Origin: Paracoccus aeridis
Lineage (GTDB): Bacteria; Pseudomonadota; Alphaproteobacteria; Rhodobacterales; Rhodobacteraceae
Direction: 5' to 3'
Length of the DNA stretch: 64,000 bases
Assembly (NCBI RefSeq): GCF_004923205.2
Contig: NZ_SELD02000005.1
Span: 41,071-105,070 of the forward strand
A program made the position numbers and the translations under genes. Shown piece by piece: positions 9,150 to 18,450 of the stretch. How positions within the stretch are numbered: the first letter of the stretch is position 1; every line of letters starts with the position of its first letter. The notes beneath the pieces were generated by a model that ran no database searches, had not been told where the DNA came from, and saw only the letters and a list, made by a program, of their open reading frames with translations.

Positions 9150-9193
9150 TTGACACGCTTTGTCGCGGCAATACGAGTTAGCCACGTCTAACT
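9150..9193 (+). promoter_or_regulatory. Putative mntH promoter with metal-regulator operator
   Basis: A TTGACA box at 9150-9155 is followed after 16 bases by TACGAG (9172-9177), a weak -10. A perfect inverted repeat, AGTTAG at 9176-9181 and CTAACT at 9188-9193 with six bases between, overlaps the -10 and probable start point. This geometry fits a repressor operator. The half sites resemble those of DtxR/MntR-type metal regulators; that identification is inference. It lies 42 bases before the transporter ATG at 9235. Confidence 0.5.
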
Positions 9194-9234
9194 TCCAGGG
9201 CCGGCGCTTCACGGTCGGATCAAGGGTCCCAACG

Positions 9235-10563
9235 ATGTCGCAAGAAGCCTGGCGCGAAAGCCGCGATACCCCGTCGCTGTCCGAGGTGTTCGGCACCATC
9301 GCCGTGCCGTCCGGGCAAACGCCGTTCCGCCGCTTCCTTGCCTTCATCGGGCCGGGCTACCTGGTCGCGGTGGGCTACATGGACCCGGGCAACTGGGCCA
9401 CCTCGCTCGCCGGCGGGGCGAAGTTCGGCTATACGCTGCTGTTTGTCGCGCTTCTGTCGAACATCATGGCGATCCTGTTGCAGAGCCTGTGCGCGCGGCT
9501 TGCGATCGCGTCGGGCCGCGACCTGGCGCAGGCCTGCCGCGACGCCTTCCCGCGCTGGGTGTCGTTCCCGCTGTGGCTTCTGGCCGAGGCCGCGATCATC
9601 GCCACCGACCTGGCCGAGGTGATCGGCACCGCCATCGGCCTCAATCTCCTGTTCGGCATCCCGCTGGAGATCGGCGTGTTCATCACCGCCGCCGACGTGT
9701 TCCTGATCCTGTGGCTGCAGAACCGCGGCTTCCGCTGGGTGGAGGCGTTCGTCATCGCGCTGCTGGGCGTGATCGCGGCGTGCTTTCTCGTCCAGATCGC
9801 GATGGCCGACCCGGACTGGAACGAGGTCATCCGTGGCTTCGCGCCCTCGGTCGAGATCGCGACGAACCCCGAGATGCTGTATATCGCGTTGGGGATCATC
9901 GGCGCCACCGTGATGCCGCACAACCTGTATCTTCATTCCGGCATCGTCCAGACGCGCGCCTTCGGGCAGGACAGGGGATCGAAGCGGCAGGCGCTGCGGC
10001 TCGCGACGTGGGACAGCACGCTCGCGCTGATGCTCGCGCTTTGCGTGAACGCGTCGATCCTGATCCTCGCCGCGGCGACCTTCAACGCCTCGGGCAACAC
10101 CGAGATCGTGGAGATCGACCAGGCCCACGCGCTTCTGTCCCCGATCCTGGGCGAGACGGTGGCGCCTACGCTGTTCGGGATCGCGCTTCTGTGCTGCGGC
10201 CTGAACGCGACCGTCACCGCCACCATGGCCGGCCAGATCGTGATGGAGGGCTTCGTCCGCTTCCGCATCAGCCCGGTCATGCGGCGGCTCATCACCCGTA
10301 CTGTCGCGATCCTGCCCGCCATGGTCGTGATCGTGATCTGGGGTGCCGAGGAAACCGGCCGCCTGCTGATCCTGTCGCAGGTGGTCCTGTCGTTCCAGCT
10401 GCCGTTCGCGATCGTGCCGCTGGTGATGTTCACGGCAAGCCGGGCGAAGATGGGCGACCTCGTGGCGCCGAGGTGGCTGACGGCGCTCTGCGCGCTGATC
10501 GCGGTGACGATCATCGGGTTGAACGCGAACCTCCTGTGGTCCGTGGCGACGGGCGGGTTCTGA
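9235..10563 (+). CDS. mntH: Nramp-family divalent metal (Mn2+/Fe2+) transporter
   Basis: Inner-membrane H+-coupled importer of manganese or iron, 442 residues, with about eleven hydrophobic segments. Both metal-binding signatures are present: MDPGNWATS in the first membrane helix (near residue 48) and MPHNLYLHS in the sixth (near 227). The TGGR-like glycine-rich helices and the [20 protein letters not shown] helix are typical. The frame is open back to a TTG at 9160, but that codon and the following bases contain the promoter and inverted repeat, so ATG 9235 is chosen. The gene stands alone; no regulator gene is adjacent. The promoter dyad suggests repression when metal is sufficient. Confidence 0.92.
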   Translation: MSQEAWRESRDTPSLSEVFGTIAVPSGQTPFRRFLAFIGPGYLVAVGYMDPGNWATSLAGGAKFGYTLLFVALLSNIMAILLQSLCARLAIASGRDLAQACRDAFPRWVSFPLWLLAEAAIIATDLAEVIGTAIGLNLLFGIPLEIGVFITAADVFLILWLQNRGFRWVEAFVIALLGVIAACFLVQIAMADPDWNEVIRGFAPSVEIATNPEMLYIALGIIGATVMPHNLYLHSGIVQTRAFGQDRGSKRQALRLATWDSTLALMLALCVNASILILAAATFNASGNTEIVEIDQAHALLSPILGETVAPTLFGIALLCCGLNATVTATMAGQIVMEGFVRFRISPVMRRLITRTVAILPAMVVIVIWGAEETGRLLILSQVVLSFQLPFAIVPLVMFTASRAKMGDLVAPRWLTALCALIAVTIIGLNANLLWSVATGGF

Positions 10564-10639
10564 ACAGACGGCCGTCGGGCGCGGGGGCTGGGCGGTCATT
10601 GGAATCGGCGGCGGTCGCGCCGAACCGGACCTACGGCCC

Positions 10640-11263
10640 TCACGGCATCTGTTTCGGCCCCGGCAACTTCCAGCCGAACCTGATCGCCATGAGTCGAAGG
10701 CCGAAGCATACGCCGCCTGCGACCAGGGCCGAGAGGCCGTAGGGCAGCCCCAGCGCATCCCCGATGACCACCAGCGCGGCGCCGGCCAGGGCCGCCACGG
10801 CATAGAAATCCGAGCGCAGCACCTGCGGGATCTCGGACAGCAGGATGTCGCGCGTCATTCCCCCGCCGATCCCGGTCAGCATCCCCAGCAGGGCCGACAT
10901 GAGCGGGCTCAGCCCGAACTCGATGGCCTTCTGCGCGCCCGCGACCGCGAAGAACGACAGGCCCACGGCGTCGAACAGGAGCATCGGCCGGCGCAGCCTG
11001 TCGACCCCGGCATACAGGAAGAAGGTGACGAGCCCTGCGACGACCGAGGTGACGAGATAGCGGGCGTCGCTCAGGGCCGCGGGCGGAACCGCGCCGATCA
11101 GCAGGTCGCGGCCGATGCCGCCCAAGTTCCCGGCGACAAAGGACAGCACGAGCACGCCGAAGAGGTCGAGCCGGCGATGAACCGCCGCCATCGCTCCGCT
11201 GATCGCAAAGACGAAGGTCCCGCCGAGGTCGAGCACGACGGTGAAGCTTTCGACGTCGATCAT
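10640..11263 (-). CDS. TRIC/UPF0126-type cation channel family membrane protein
   Basis: A 207-residue integral membrane protein with about seven helices and two repeats of a glycine-rich motif: GTFVFAISGAMAA with GNLGGIGRDLL in the first half, and GLSFFAVAGAQKA with GIGGGMTRDIL in the second. This is the bacterial YicG/UPF0126 family, related to trimeric intracellular cation channels; older annotations name the domain after glycine transporters. ATG 11263 is chosen because the 28 residues encoded further upstream are hydrophilic and low in complexity. It is convergent with mntH. The transported ion cannot be told from sequence. Confidence 0.85.
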   Translation of the reverse strand: MIDVESFTVVLDLGGTFVFAISGAMAAVHRRLDLFGVLVLSFVAGNLGGIGRDLLIGAVPPAALSDARYLVTSVVAGLVTFFLYAGVDRLRRPMLLFDAVGLSFFAVAGAQKAIEFGLSPLMSALLGMLTGIGGGMTRDILLSEIPQVLRSDFYAVAALAGAALVVIGDALGLPYGLSALVAGGVCFGLRLMAIRFGWKLPGPKQMP

Positions 11264-11808
11264 GCCGACCGTGCAGATGGCTGGAGGGGATGGCCGAGAA
11301 CGGGGTCCGACGTGGGCGGATGTTCCATCCCCGGACATGGGTGCCAACAGTCTGCCCTCATCGAGGATGCCGTGTCAAACGAGGGACCGGCACGTAGTGC
11401 CGTGCTCGGCACCGGGCTGATTGCCAGGCCAACTGTGGCTTTTTCAAGCATGTGAAAAGGCAAATGGACAGAACGCCTCAGCCGCAAGTCGCGTTCTCGC
11501 CCGCCGACTGACAATGAAGGGACAGGCCAAACCGGCGGCCACCGGCGACAGACCCTCCGAAGGAAGCGTAACGCTTCCTTCCACGTTCAGTATGCCCAGC
11601 CGAGGGGAAACTTACCACCCGGGTCAAGGTCGATGCCGACGTTCAGCGAGAGCAGCGCGCATCGCATCAAGGCACCGATCCAGGCAAGAACGAAACGTGG
11701 GCCGTAGGAGGGAACTCGCGAGGCTTGTTCTGCTGACCGGCACCTCTGGTAGGAAAGGCGTCCAACCATGATGCCACTAATCTGCAAGCGACGTGCAGCG
11801 CGGCGCAC
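11264..11808. other. Intergenic region without a recognisable gene
   Basis: About 545 bases. Open frames here are short and have Arg/Ser-rich, non-family-like translations. It should hold the promoter of the TRIC-type gene. The only clear structure is the long palindrome at 11559-11581, listed separately. Confidence 0.6.
11559..11581. repeat. 23-bp near-perfect palindrome
   Basis: The arms GAAGGAAGCGT and ACGCTTCCTTC flank a single A, giving 11 paired bases per side. As RNA it could fold as a 9-bp stem with a five-base loop, but no T-tract follows, so a terminator is doubtful; a protein-binding operator is equally possible. Confidence 0.6.
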
Positions 11809-12036
11809 TCAGCGCTCCTGATGGCCAAGCACCCGCAGGATCTGCTCGCGATGCGCCTTCCATCCCTCCAATGTTTCCTGAAGCACCCGCAGCAGGGTTT
11901 CGGCCTCGGTGGTGCTCTGGTCCTGCGACCGCAGATGGGCCAGCAGTTCCTCCTGCCGGAAAATCCTCTTCTCGCCCTCGGCGATGTCGCGCTCGGCCTG
12001 TGCAAGATGAGCCCGTTCGGTGGCGAGGTCGGGCAT
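11809..12036 (-). CDS. Small coiled-coil protein, unassigned
   Basis: A 75-residue hydrophilic protein made almost wholly of charged helices (ERAHLAQAERDIAEGEKRI, LLRVLQETLEGWKAHREQIL), probably a short coiled coil. No signal peptide or membrane segment is present. The ATG is preceded by a strong AGGAGAAGG ribosome site six bases upstream, which is good evidence that it is translated. It is divergent from the CheB-type gene, with about 143 bases between them that should hold both promoters. No function is assigned. Confidence 0.7.
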   Translation of the reverse strand: MPDLATERAHLAQAERDIAEGEKRIFRQEELLAHLRSQDQSTTEAETLLRVLQETLEGWKAHREQILRVLGHQER

Positions 12037-12179
12037 GGTCCTTCTCCTCGGGAAAGCTGCAACGCATGGGAAGGCGGCTGGGTTCAGGTGCCCGTCATTG
12101 TCGTGCAGGAGTCAAAAAGGGGAACGCGGCGTGGCCGGGCGCGGTTTCCCTGCTGGTCACGATGATGAAAGGGCCATTC

Positions 12180-13205
12180 ATGGACAACCGCGACATCATC
12201 GTCATCGGCGGCTCGTCGGGCGCCACCGCCCCGCTCAAGGCGATCCTGGGCGGGCTTCCCAGGGACCTGCCCGCCGCCGTCTTCGTCGTGCTGCACATCC
12301 CCGCGCGCAGCATCGGCATCCTCGCCACGGTGAGCCAGGCCGCCAGCCAGATGATCGTCTCTCCTGCCGAGGACGGGATGGAGATCGTGCCGGGCCACAT
12401 CTACCTGGGCGTCCCCGACCGGCACCTGCTGATCGCCGACGGCCGGATCCGGCTGGGCCGCGGCCCGCGCGAGAACATGGCGCGGCCCGCCATCGACCCG
12501 CTGTTCCGTTCGGCCGCCGTGGCCTACGGCCCGCGCGTCGTCGGCGTGCTGCTCAGCGGGCTTCTGAACGACGGCGCTTCCGGCCTTTCCGCGATCAAGC
12601 GCTGCGGGGGGCTGGCGCTGGTGCAGGACCCGCAGGACGCCACGGCGGACGAGATGCCGCTCGCGGGCCTTCGTGCGGTGTCGGCCGACCTGGTCGCGCC
12701 CGGCATGCGGATCGGCGACGTGCTGGCCGATCTCGTGCGTGAATCCGCCGGCCCCACGGTGCCGGTCCCGCCCGAGATCCAGCTTGAGGTGGACATCGCC
12801 GCGGGCGAGCGGATCGACAGCGAGGTCCTCAACCGCATCGCCGATCCCGCGCCGCTCATCTGTCCCGATTGCGGCGGCGTCATGTCGCAACTGCGCGAGC
12901 CGGGCCCCCTGCGCTTCCGCTGTCAGGTCGGCCATGCCAAGACGGCCGAGGTGCTGGCCTACGAGCAGGAGAGGTCCGTCGACGAGGCGCTGCGCGTGGC
13001 GCCGCGGATCATCGAGGAGCGCGCCGAGCTTGTCGCGCGGATGGCCGAAGAAGGGCGCCAGTCGGGCCGCCGCTCGGTTGCCGAAATGTATCAGGAACGT
13101 GCCGACGAATATCGCCGCTACGGCGACACGATCCGCCGCGCCGTGCTCGAGACGATGCGCCCGCCGGCGCCGTCCGGCGACGAGGGGGGACAGGGCGAGG
13201 CTTGA
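12180..13205 (+). CDS. cheB: CheB-type protein-glutamate methylesterase without receiver domain
   Basis: A 341-residue protein whose first 190 residues form the CheB methylesterase domain. The catalytic Ser lies in GGSSGA, the His in VVLHIPARS and the Asp in LLSGLLNDGASG. No receiver domain precedes it, unlike chemotaxis CheB. After residue 220 comes a zinc-ribbon-like CPDC with a later Cys in RFRCQVGH, then a charged helical tail (EERAELVARMAEEGRQ). This architecture is common beside CheB/CheR/PAS hybrid kinases, as here, and such proteins probably act in non-chemotaxis signalling. ATG 12180 has AAAGGG upstream; in-frame ATGs at 12162 and 12165 are alternatives. No flagellar or MCP genes are nearby. 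Confidence 0.83.
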   Translation: MDNRDIIVIGGSSGATAPLKAILGGLPRDLPAAVFVVLHIPARSIGILATVSQAASQMIVSPAEDGMEIVPGHIYLGVPDRHLLIADGRIRLGRGPRENMARPAIDPLFRSAAVAYGPRVVGVLLSGLLNDGASGLSAIKRCGGLALVQDPQDATADEMPLAGLRAVSADLVAPGMRIGDVLADLVRESAGPTVPVPPEIQLEVDIAAGERIDSEVLNRIADPAPLICPDCGGVMSQLREPGPLRFRCQVGHAKTAEVLAYEQERSVDEALRVAPRIIEERAELVARMAEEGRQSGRRSVAEMYQERADEYRRYGDTIRRAVLETMRPPAPSGDEGGQGEA

Positions 13206-13303
13206 ACGAGGAGGCCTTCGGTGACAGAGGTTGCGGGCTGCGAGGGACTTTTCGGCGGCGAGCGGGGACGGGCGTACCCCGGCGCGCGCAGGACCGGGTG
13301 AAC

Positions 13304-16300
13304 ATGTCCAAGGATACGGATACAGACGTCGGCGATCCTTCGCCCGTGATCGTGGCCATGACCGCGTCGGCCGCCCGCGCGGGCTCGCTCGAGGCGCTGC
13401 TGCGCCAGTTTCCGCCGCAGCCGGATGCCGCGATCGTGGTCGTGCTGCAGCACATGGAGGCGTTCGACGAGGACCGTTTCCGCGCGGCGGCGCGCGCAGG
13501 CGGTCACGAGCCGGGGTGGATCGAGGACGGCGGGGCGATCGAGCCGGGCCGGCTTTACCTCAATCCGCGCGACATGATCGTGACGGTCGAGGACGGGCAT
13601 TTCGCGGCCCAGCCGACACATCAGGCCCCGGGGCTTCAGGGCGTGATAGACAGCTTCATGGTGTCGCTCGCGCGCGAGCGGCGTGGCCGGGCGATCGGCG
13701 TGGCGCTGGCGGGAACCGACGGCGACGGCACGCTGGGCGCGCGCGAGATGAAGGCCGCGGGCGGCGTGGTGCTGGCCGAATGCGTGCGCGAGGATCTCGC
13801 CCACTCGGACAGCGCGGCCGCGCTGGCGGATGCCGTGCTTCCGCTGGAAGATATCGCCGCGCGCCTGCGGCCCTCGATCGAGCAAGCGACGCACCGACAG
13901 CGCGCAGCCGCCGGTGGAGATCGTCCCGAGACGCGCGAGATGCTGCGCGCGATCGCGGGGCTCCTGCGGCAGAAGACCGGGCACGACTTCCACGGCTACA
14001 AGCCGGGCACCTTTCTGCGCCGCGTCCACCGGCGGATGCAGGCGCTCCTGATCAACGACCTCAAGGCCTATGTTGACCTGCTGCGCTCCAGCCCGAACGA
14101 ACCGCAGAGCCTGTTCAACGACCTGCTGATCGGCGTGACCGAGTTCTTCCGCGACCGCAAGGAATGGGAGATCCTTGAAAAGGAGGTCATCCCCCGCCTG
14201 TTCGAAGACAAGCCCTCCAAGTCGGCGCTTCGTGTCTGGGTCGCCGGCTGCTCGACCGGGGAGGAAGCCTATTCGCTGGCCATCCTCCTGGCTGAGCATC
14301 GGGCCAAACTGGACGACCCGCCGCAGGTCCAGATCTTCGCCTCGGACCTCGACGGGCGGGCGCTGGCGATGGGGCGGGCGGGCCGCTATCCCGACACGAT
14401 CGCCGGGCACCTGTCCCAGGAACGGCTGGCGCGCTGGTTCGTCCGCGAAGGCGACACCTACTGCGTGATCAAGGAACTGCGCGAGATGTGCATCTTCTCG
14501 CAGCACAGTCTCATCAAGGACGCGCCTTTCTCGCGCCTGGACCTGGTGTCCTGCCGTAACCTGCTGATCTACCTGGACGCCGACCTGCAGGAAAAGGTGA
14601 TCCCGCTTTTTCACTTCGCCCTGCGCCCCGGCGGCTTCCTGTTCCTGGGCAATTCGGAAAACGCGTCGCGCCACACGCAACTGTTCGCCCCGGTCGAGGC
14701 GCGCTCGCGCATCTTCCGGCGGCTGGACACGGCGACCCGCGTCTTTCCCGACTTCCCCTTCACCTCGGTGGACCGGCGCTGGACGGACCGCGCGGCCCGC
14801 AGCGCCCCGGACCGCGGTCAGCCCGCCGCCCGCGAACTGACACGCTGGGCCGAGCATGTGATGGAGCGCCACACCCCCGCCTTCGTCGTCATCGACGAGG
14901 CCTATACGGTGCTGCACTTCTCGGGTCCGATGGGACGCTATCTTGCACCTTCCAGCGGGACAGCCTCGCTGAACCTGCTGCAGCTTGCCCACCCGGTCCT
15001 GCGGGCCGAGTTGCGCGCGGCGCTGGTCCGCGCGGTCGAAGAAGGGCAGGCCGTCGAACTGCCGGGGCTCGACATCGGCGCCAATGGCCAGCGGCTGCGC
15101 GTGGACGTGATCGTCGAGCCGCGGCTGTCGGTTTCCGACAGCCAGCCCGGCTTCATCGTGATCTTCAAGGAATGCGGGATCGCGGCCGATCGCGGCACGG
15201 GGGGCGATGCCGCCGCCGGCCAGCGCGACGAGCAGCTGAGCCGTCTGGAAGACGATCTGCGCCTGACCCGCGACCGCCTCCAGGCGACCATCGAGGAGCT
15301 GGAAAGCACCAACGAGGAGCTGAAGTCCTCGAACGAGGAATACCAGTCGCTGAACGAGGAACTGCAGAGCGCCAACGAGGAGCTTGAGACCTCGAAGGAG
15401 GAACTGCAGTCCGTCAACGAGGAACTGACCACCGTCAACGGCGAACTGGCGCACCGGGTGCAGGAACTGGGGCGCGCGAACAGCGACCTCAAGAACTTCC
15501 TCGAATCCACCCAGATCGCGACGCTGTTCCTGGACGGCGAGCTGAGGGTCACCAACTTCACCCCTGCGATCGTCGATGTCTTCCACCTGGTTGAATCCGA
15601 CGAAGGTCGTCCGATCGAGCACATCAAGGCCCGCGTCGGTTACGACAGCCTGGCCGAGGATGCCCGCCGCGTGCTGCGCACCCTGGCGCCGGTGGAACGC
15701 GAGATCGACAACCCCGCGTCCGGCACCCGCTACATCGCCCGCGTGCTGCCCTATCGCAGCACCGACAACTTCATCGCGGGTGTGGTCGTCACCTTCGTCG
15801 ACGTCACCGCCCGCCGCGAGGCCGAGGAACAACTGCGCCGCAGCGAGGAACGCTTCCGCGCCATCGTGGAAACCGCCCGCGATTACGCAATCTTCACCAC
15901 CGACACCGAGGGGCGGATCGAGACCTGGCCGCCAGGCGCCCGGCAGGTCTTCGGATGGGGCGCGGACGAGGCCGTGGGCCAGCCCCTCGACATCACCTTC
16001 ACCCCCGAGGACCGGGAAGCCGGCCAGCCCGCGCTGGAGCGCCGGACGGCGCTGGAAGACGGGCAGGCGCCGGACGTGCGCTGGCATCTTCGCAAGGACG
16101 GCACCAGGGTCTTCATCGAAGGCTCCGTCAGGCCGCTCCTGGGACGGGACCGCCGGCCCGCGGGCTTCCTGAAGATCGGTCAGGACGTGACGGGGCAGCG
16201 GGCCATCGAGGCCGCGTTGCGGGCCAGCGAGGCCAACCAGGCCTTCCTGCTGCGGCTGTCGGACGCCCTGCGGCCCCTGGCCGATCCCGATGCCATCTAG
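13304..16300 (+). CDS. Upstream open frame of the interrupted kinase: CheB-CheR-PAS part
   Basis: This is the portion translated before the amber codon, 998 residues: CheB-like methylesterase, CheR methyltransferase, the glutamate-rich coiled coil and PAS domains, without the GAF domain or any kinase domain. ATG 13304 gives the sequence beginning MSKDTDTDVGDP; a GTG two codons earlier is an alternative. If the stop is real, this truncated product would keep the methylesterase/methyltransferase-like modules but could not phosphorylate a partner. See the full-length entry for domain details. Confidence 0.7.
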   Translation: MSKDTDTDVGDPSPVIVAMTASAARAGSLEALLRQFPPQPDAAIVVVLQHMEAFDEDRFRAAARAGGHEPGWIEDGGAIEPGRLYLNPRDMIVTVEDGHFAAQPTHQAPGLQGVIDSFMVSLARERRGRAIGVALAGTDGDGTLGAREMKAAGGVVLAECVREDLAHSDSAAALADAVLPLEDIAARLRPSIEQATHRQRAAAGGDRPETREMLRAIAGLLRQKTGHDFHGYKPGTFLRRVHRRMQALLINDLKAYVDLLRSSPNEPQSLFNDLLIGVTEFFRDRKEWEILEKEVIPRLFEDKPSKSALRVWVAGCSTGEEAYSLAILLAEHRAKLDDPPQVQIFASDLDGRALAMGRAGRYPDTIAGHLSQERLARWFVREGDTYCVIKELREMCIFSQHSLIKDAPFSRLDLVSCRNLLIYLDADLQEKVIPLFHFALRPGGFLFLGNSENASRHTQLFAPVEARSRIFRRLDTATRVFPDFPFTSVDRRWTDRAARSAPDRGQPAARELTRWAEHVMERHTPAFVVIDEAYTVLHFSGPMGRYLAPSSGTASLNLLQLAHPVLRAELRAALVRAVEEGQAVELPGLDIGANGQRLRVDVIVEPRLSVSDSQPGFIVIFKECGIAADRGTGGDAAAGQRDEQLSRLEDDLRLTRDRLQATIEELESTNEELKSSNEEYQSLNEELQSANEELETSKEELQSVNEELTTVNGELAHRVQELGRANSDLKNFLESTQIATLFLDGELRVTNFTPAIVDVFHLVESDEGRPIEHIKARVGYDSLAEDARRVLRTLAPVEREIDNPASGTRYIARVLPYRSTDNFIAGVVVTFVDVTARREAEEQLRRSEERFRAIVETARDYAIFTTDTEGRIETWPPGARQVFGWGADEAVGQPLDITFTPEDREAGQPALERRTALEDGQAPDVRWHLRKDGTRVFIEGSVRPLLGRDRRPAGFLKIGQDVTGQRAIEAALRASEANQAFLLRLSDALRPLADPDAI

Positions 16301-16360
16301 GGCGACGCCAGCCGCATCCTGGCCGAGCATCTGGATGTCGACCGCGCCTATTACGTCGAG

Positions 16361-18169
16361 GTGGACGAAGAGAACGGCATCGCCCGCGTCGCCCGCGACC
16401 ATGTCCGGGACGACGCGCCGTCGCTTGCGGGCGAGCATTCGGTCGCGGATTTCGGCTGGTCGGTCAAGATCCTGCGCCGCGGCGAATGTCACGTGATCAG
16501 CGACACCCGGACCTCGCCCCTCGTGCCGCCGGCCGACCGTCCGGCCTCTGACGCGCTGGGGATCATCGCCTGCATGGGGGCGCCGCTGATAAAGGAGGGG
16601 CGGCTCGTCGGCGCCCTTTGCGTGACCAGCCGGGAGCCGAGGGGCTGGACGGCGGACGAGGTGGCGATCCTGCAGGAAGTGGCCGACCGCGTCTGGGCCG
16701 CGGTCGAACGCGCCCGGGCCGAGACGCGGCTGCACGAATCCGAAGCGCGGTTCCGCACGCTCGTGGACGCGGTCGAGGACGTGTTCTACATCACCGATCT
16801 TGAACAAGGCGCGCTTGAATACCTCAGCCCGGCCTACGAACGGATCTGGGGGCGGCCGCGCTCGGCGATCATCTCGGACCTCCAGCTGTTCGTCGAAAGC
16901 ATCCATCCTGCGGACCGCGACATCGTGACCGCGGCCAAGGCTGCGCAGGCGCGCGGCGAGCAGGTGGTCACGCGCTATCGCATCGTGCGCCCCGACGGCG
17001 GGGTCCGCCATATCATGGACCGCAGCTTCCCGGTGTCGGGCGCGGACGGGCGGCGGGCCGCGGGCGTCGCCTCGGACGTGACGGCGGTCACGCTGGCCGA
17101 ATCGCGGCTGCGCGAGACCGAGGCGCAGCTGTTGGCCTTCGGCGAAGCCTCCTCGGACCTCCTGTGGATCAGAAACGCCGAGACGCTCGCCTTCGAATAT
17201 GTCAGCCCGGCTTTCGAGCGGATCTTCGGCGCCAGCCGCGACGAGGTGCTGCAGGGCGACACGTTGGAGAACTGGCTGAGGATGGTCGTGCCCGATGATC
17301 GCGCCCGAGCCAGCAAGGCGATCGAGACGCTGCGGACGGGCAAGCGGCTGGCCTTCGAATACCGTATTCACCGGCCCGCGGATGGGCAGGTCCGCCTGCT
17401 TCGGGACACGGGCTTTCCCATCAGGGATCCCGGCGGGCGGGTCATGTGGATCGCGGGCGTAGGCCACGACGCGACGGAAGAAGCGGCATCGGCCGAGCGC
17501 CTGAAGGTGCTCGTGGCCGAACTTCAGCACCGCACGCGCAACCTGCTGGGCGTTGTCCGGTCCGTCACCGACCGGACCCTGGCCAACAGCGACGGCCTGG
17601 ACGATTTCCGCGCCCGCATCCATGACCAGCTGGGGGCGCTGGCGCGCGTGAACGGCCTTCTGTCGCGCCTGCAGGAGGACGAGCGCATCGACTTCGACGA
17701 ACTGATCCGCTCGGAACTCGACGCGCACGGGGTTCTGGACGGTGCGGGCAAAAGCGCGCAGATCAGCCTGAGCGGCCCCACCGGCGTCCGGCTGCGGTCC
17801 TCGACCGTGCAGACGCTGGCGCTGGGACTGCACGAACTGGCGACCAACGCGCTGAAATACGGGGCGCTTTCGACCCCGGATGGCAGGCTTGAGATCGGCT
17901 GGTCGCTGGCTGCCGGCCCGGACGGGCTGCCGCGGCTCACGGTGGATTGGCGGGAAAGCGGCGTTGCGGTCGCAATGCCCGGCGGCGCGGAGGCGACGGA
18001 CGTTCCCAACGGCTACGGCCGCGAGCTCATCGAACAGGCGCTGCCCTACCAGCTCAGCGCCGAGGTCGATTACGACCTCAGCGCCCAGGGCGTGCGCTGC
18101 ACGATAACGATCCCCCTGTCGACCGGCATGGACATGGCGCAGACCGCGGCGCGTGAGATCCAGGGCTGA
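16361..18169 (+). CDS. Downstream open frame of the interrupted kinase: GAF-PAS-PAS-HWE kinase part
   Basis: Same frame as the upstream part. From a GTG at 16361 it would give 602 residues: most of a GAF domain, two PAS domains and a complete HWE histidine kinase. No ribosome site precedes the GTG and the first GAF strand is lost, so independent translation is unlikely; it is the separated 3' half of the same gene. The kinase residues (phospho-accepting His in ELQHRTRN, Asn in the ATP-binding N-box) are intact. Confidence 0.65.
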   Translation: MDEENGIARVARDHVRDDAPSLAGEHSVADFGWSVKILRRGECHVISDTRTSPLVPPADRPASDALGIIACMGAPLIKEGRLVGALCVTSREPRGWTADEVAILQEVADRVWAAVERARAETRLHESEARFRTLVDAVEDVFYITDLEQGALEYLSPAYERIWGRPRSAIISDLQLFVESIHPADRDIVTAAKAAQARGEQVVTRYRIVRPDGGVRHIMDRSFPVSGADGRRAAGVASDVTAVTLAESRLRETEAQLLAFGEASSDLLWIRNAETLAFEYVSPAFERIFGASRDEVLQGDTLENWLRMVVPDDRARASKAIETLRTGKRLAFEYRIHRPADGQVRLLRDTGFPIRDPGGRVMWIAGVGHDATEEAASAERLKVLVAELQHRTRNLLGVVRSVTDRTLANSDGLDDFRARIHDQLGALARVNGLLSRLQEDERIDFDELIRSELDAHGVLDGAGKSAQISLSGPTGVRLRSSTVQTLALGLHELATNALKYGALSTPDGRLEIGWSLAAGPDGLPRLTVDWRESGVAVAMPGGAEATDVPNGYGRELIEQALPYQLSAEVDYDLSAQGVRCTITIPLSTGMDMAQTAAREIQG

Positions 18170-18450
18170 TACCTGCGCCTGCCTTGCGGCTTGCGCGCGA
18201 TCGGCACGTTGCGGGTGCTGCGCGTGCTGGTCGGGGAGGGTGGGTAAAGTCTCGACCGTCGGTGCCCGGTGCTGCGGCATCGCACTGCGATATCGAAGGT
18301 CCCGCCGTTGCTTGCCACTTCCGACAGTAACCTGCGGCACTGGCCGATGACGGCCGTGCTGCTTTCACGCGGCACCCCACCGTCTTCGTCACCGGCCATG
18401 ATGCCGGGACCACTCCTTCAGCTTACAAGCGGTTCTCCGCCGCGGTCGAT

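Larger units (their letters stand above)
13304..18169 (+). pseudogene. CheB/CheR/PAS/GAF hybrid HWE histidine kinase interrupted by an in-frame amber codon
   Basis: One continuous frame of 1621 codons is broken only by TAG at 16298-16300; a single C-to-T change from CAG (Gln) would explain it. Domains by rough residue: CheB-like 10-190 (QHM, LAGTDGDG); CheR methyltransferase 210-475 (VTEFFRDRKEW, WVAGCSTGEEAYSL, SCRNLLIYLD); PAS 520-620; coiled coil 640-725 with repeated NEEL units; PAS 725-835 and 845-970; GAF 1000-1140, whose first strand begins right after the stop (ASRILAEHLDVDRAYYVEVD); two PAS domains 1145-1390; and an HWE kinase 1395-1605 with H-box ELQHRTRNLL, N-box HELATNALKYGAL and the WxE motif in DWRESG. 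The downstream half shows no further decay, so the mutation is recent, suppressed, or a sequence error. Confidence 0.8.

Noticed and set aside
9160..9234. TTG start for mntH upstream of ATG 9235
   Set aside because: The extra codons overlap the promoter and operator-like dyad and do not resemble Nramp N-termini.
11421..11771. 116-codon plus-strand open frame
   Set aside because: No ribosome site, Arg/Ser-rich and includes the palindrome; no family resemblance.
15290..15450. Apparent DNA repeats in the kinase gene
   Set aside because: They encode the NEEL-type coiled coil normal for CheB/CheR/PAS proteins and are not mobile or CRISPR repeats.
13118..18340. 1740-codon open frame opposite the hybrid kinase gene
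   Set aside because: Non-family-like composition; the plus strand encodes clear CheR, PAS and kinase motifs.
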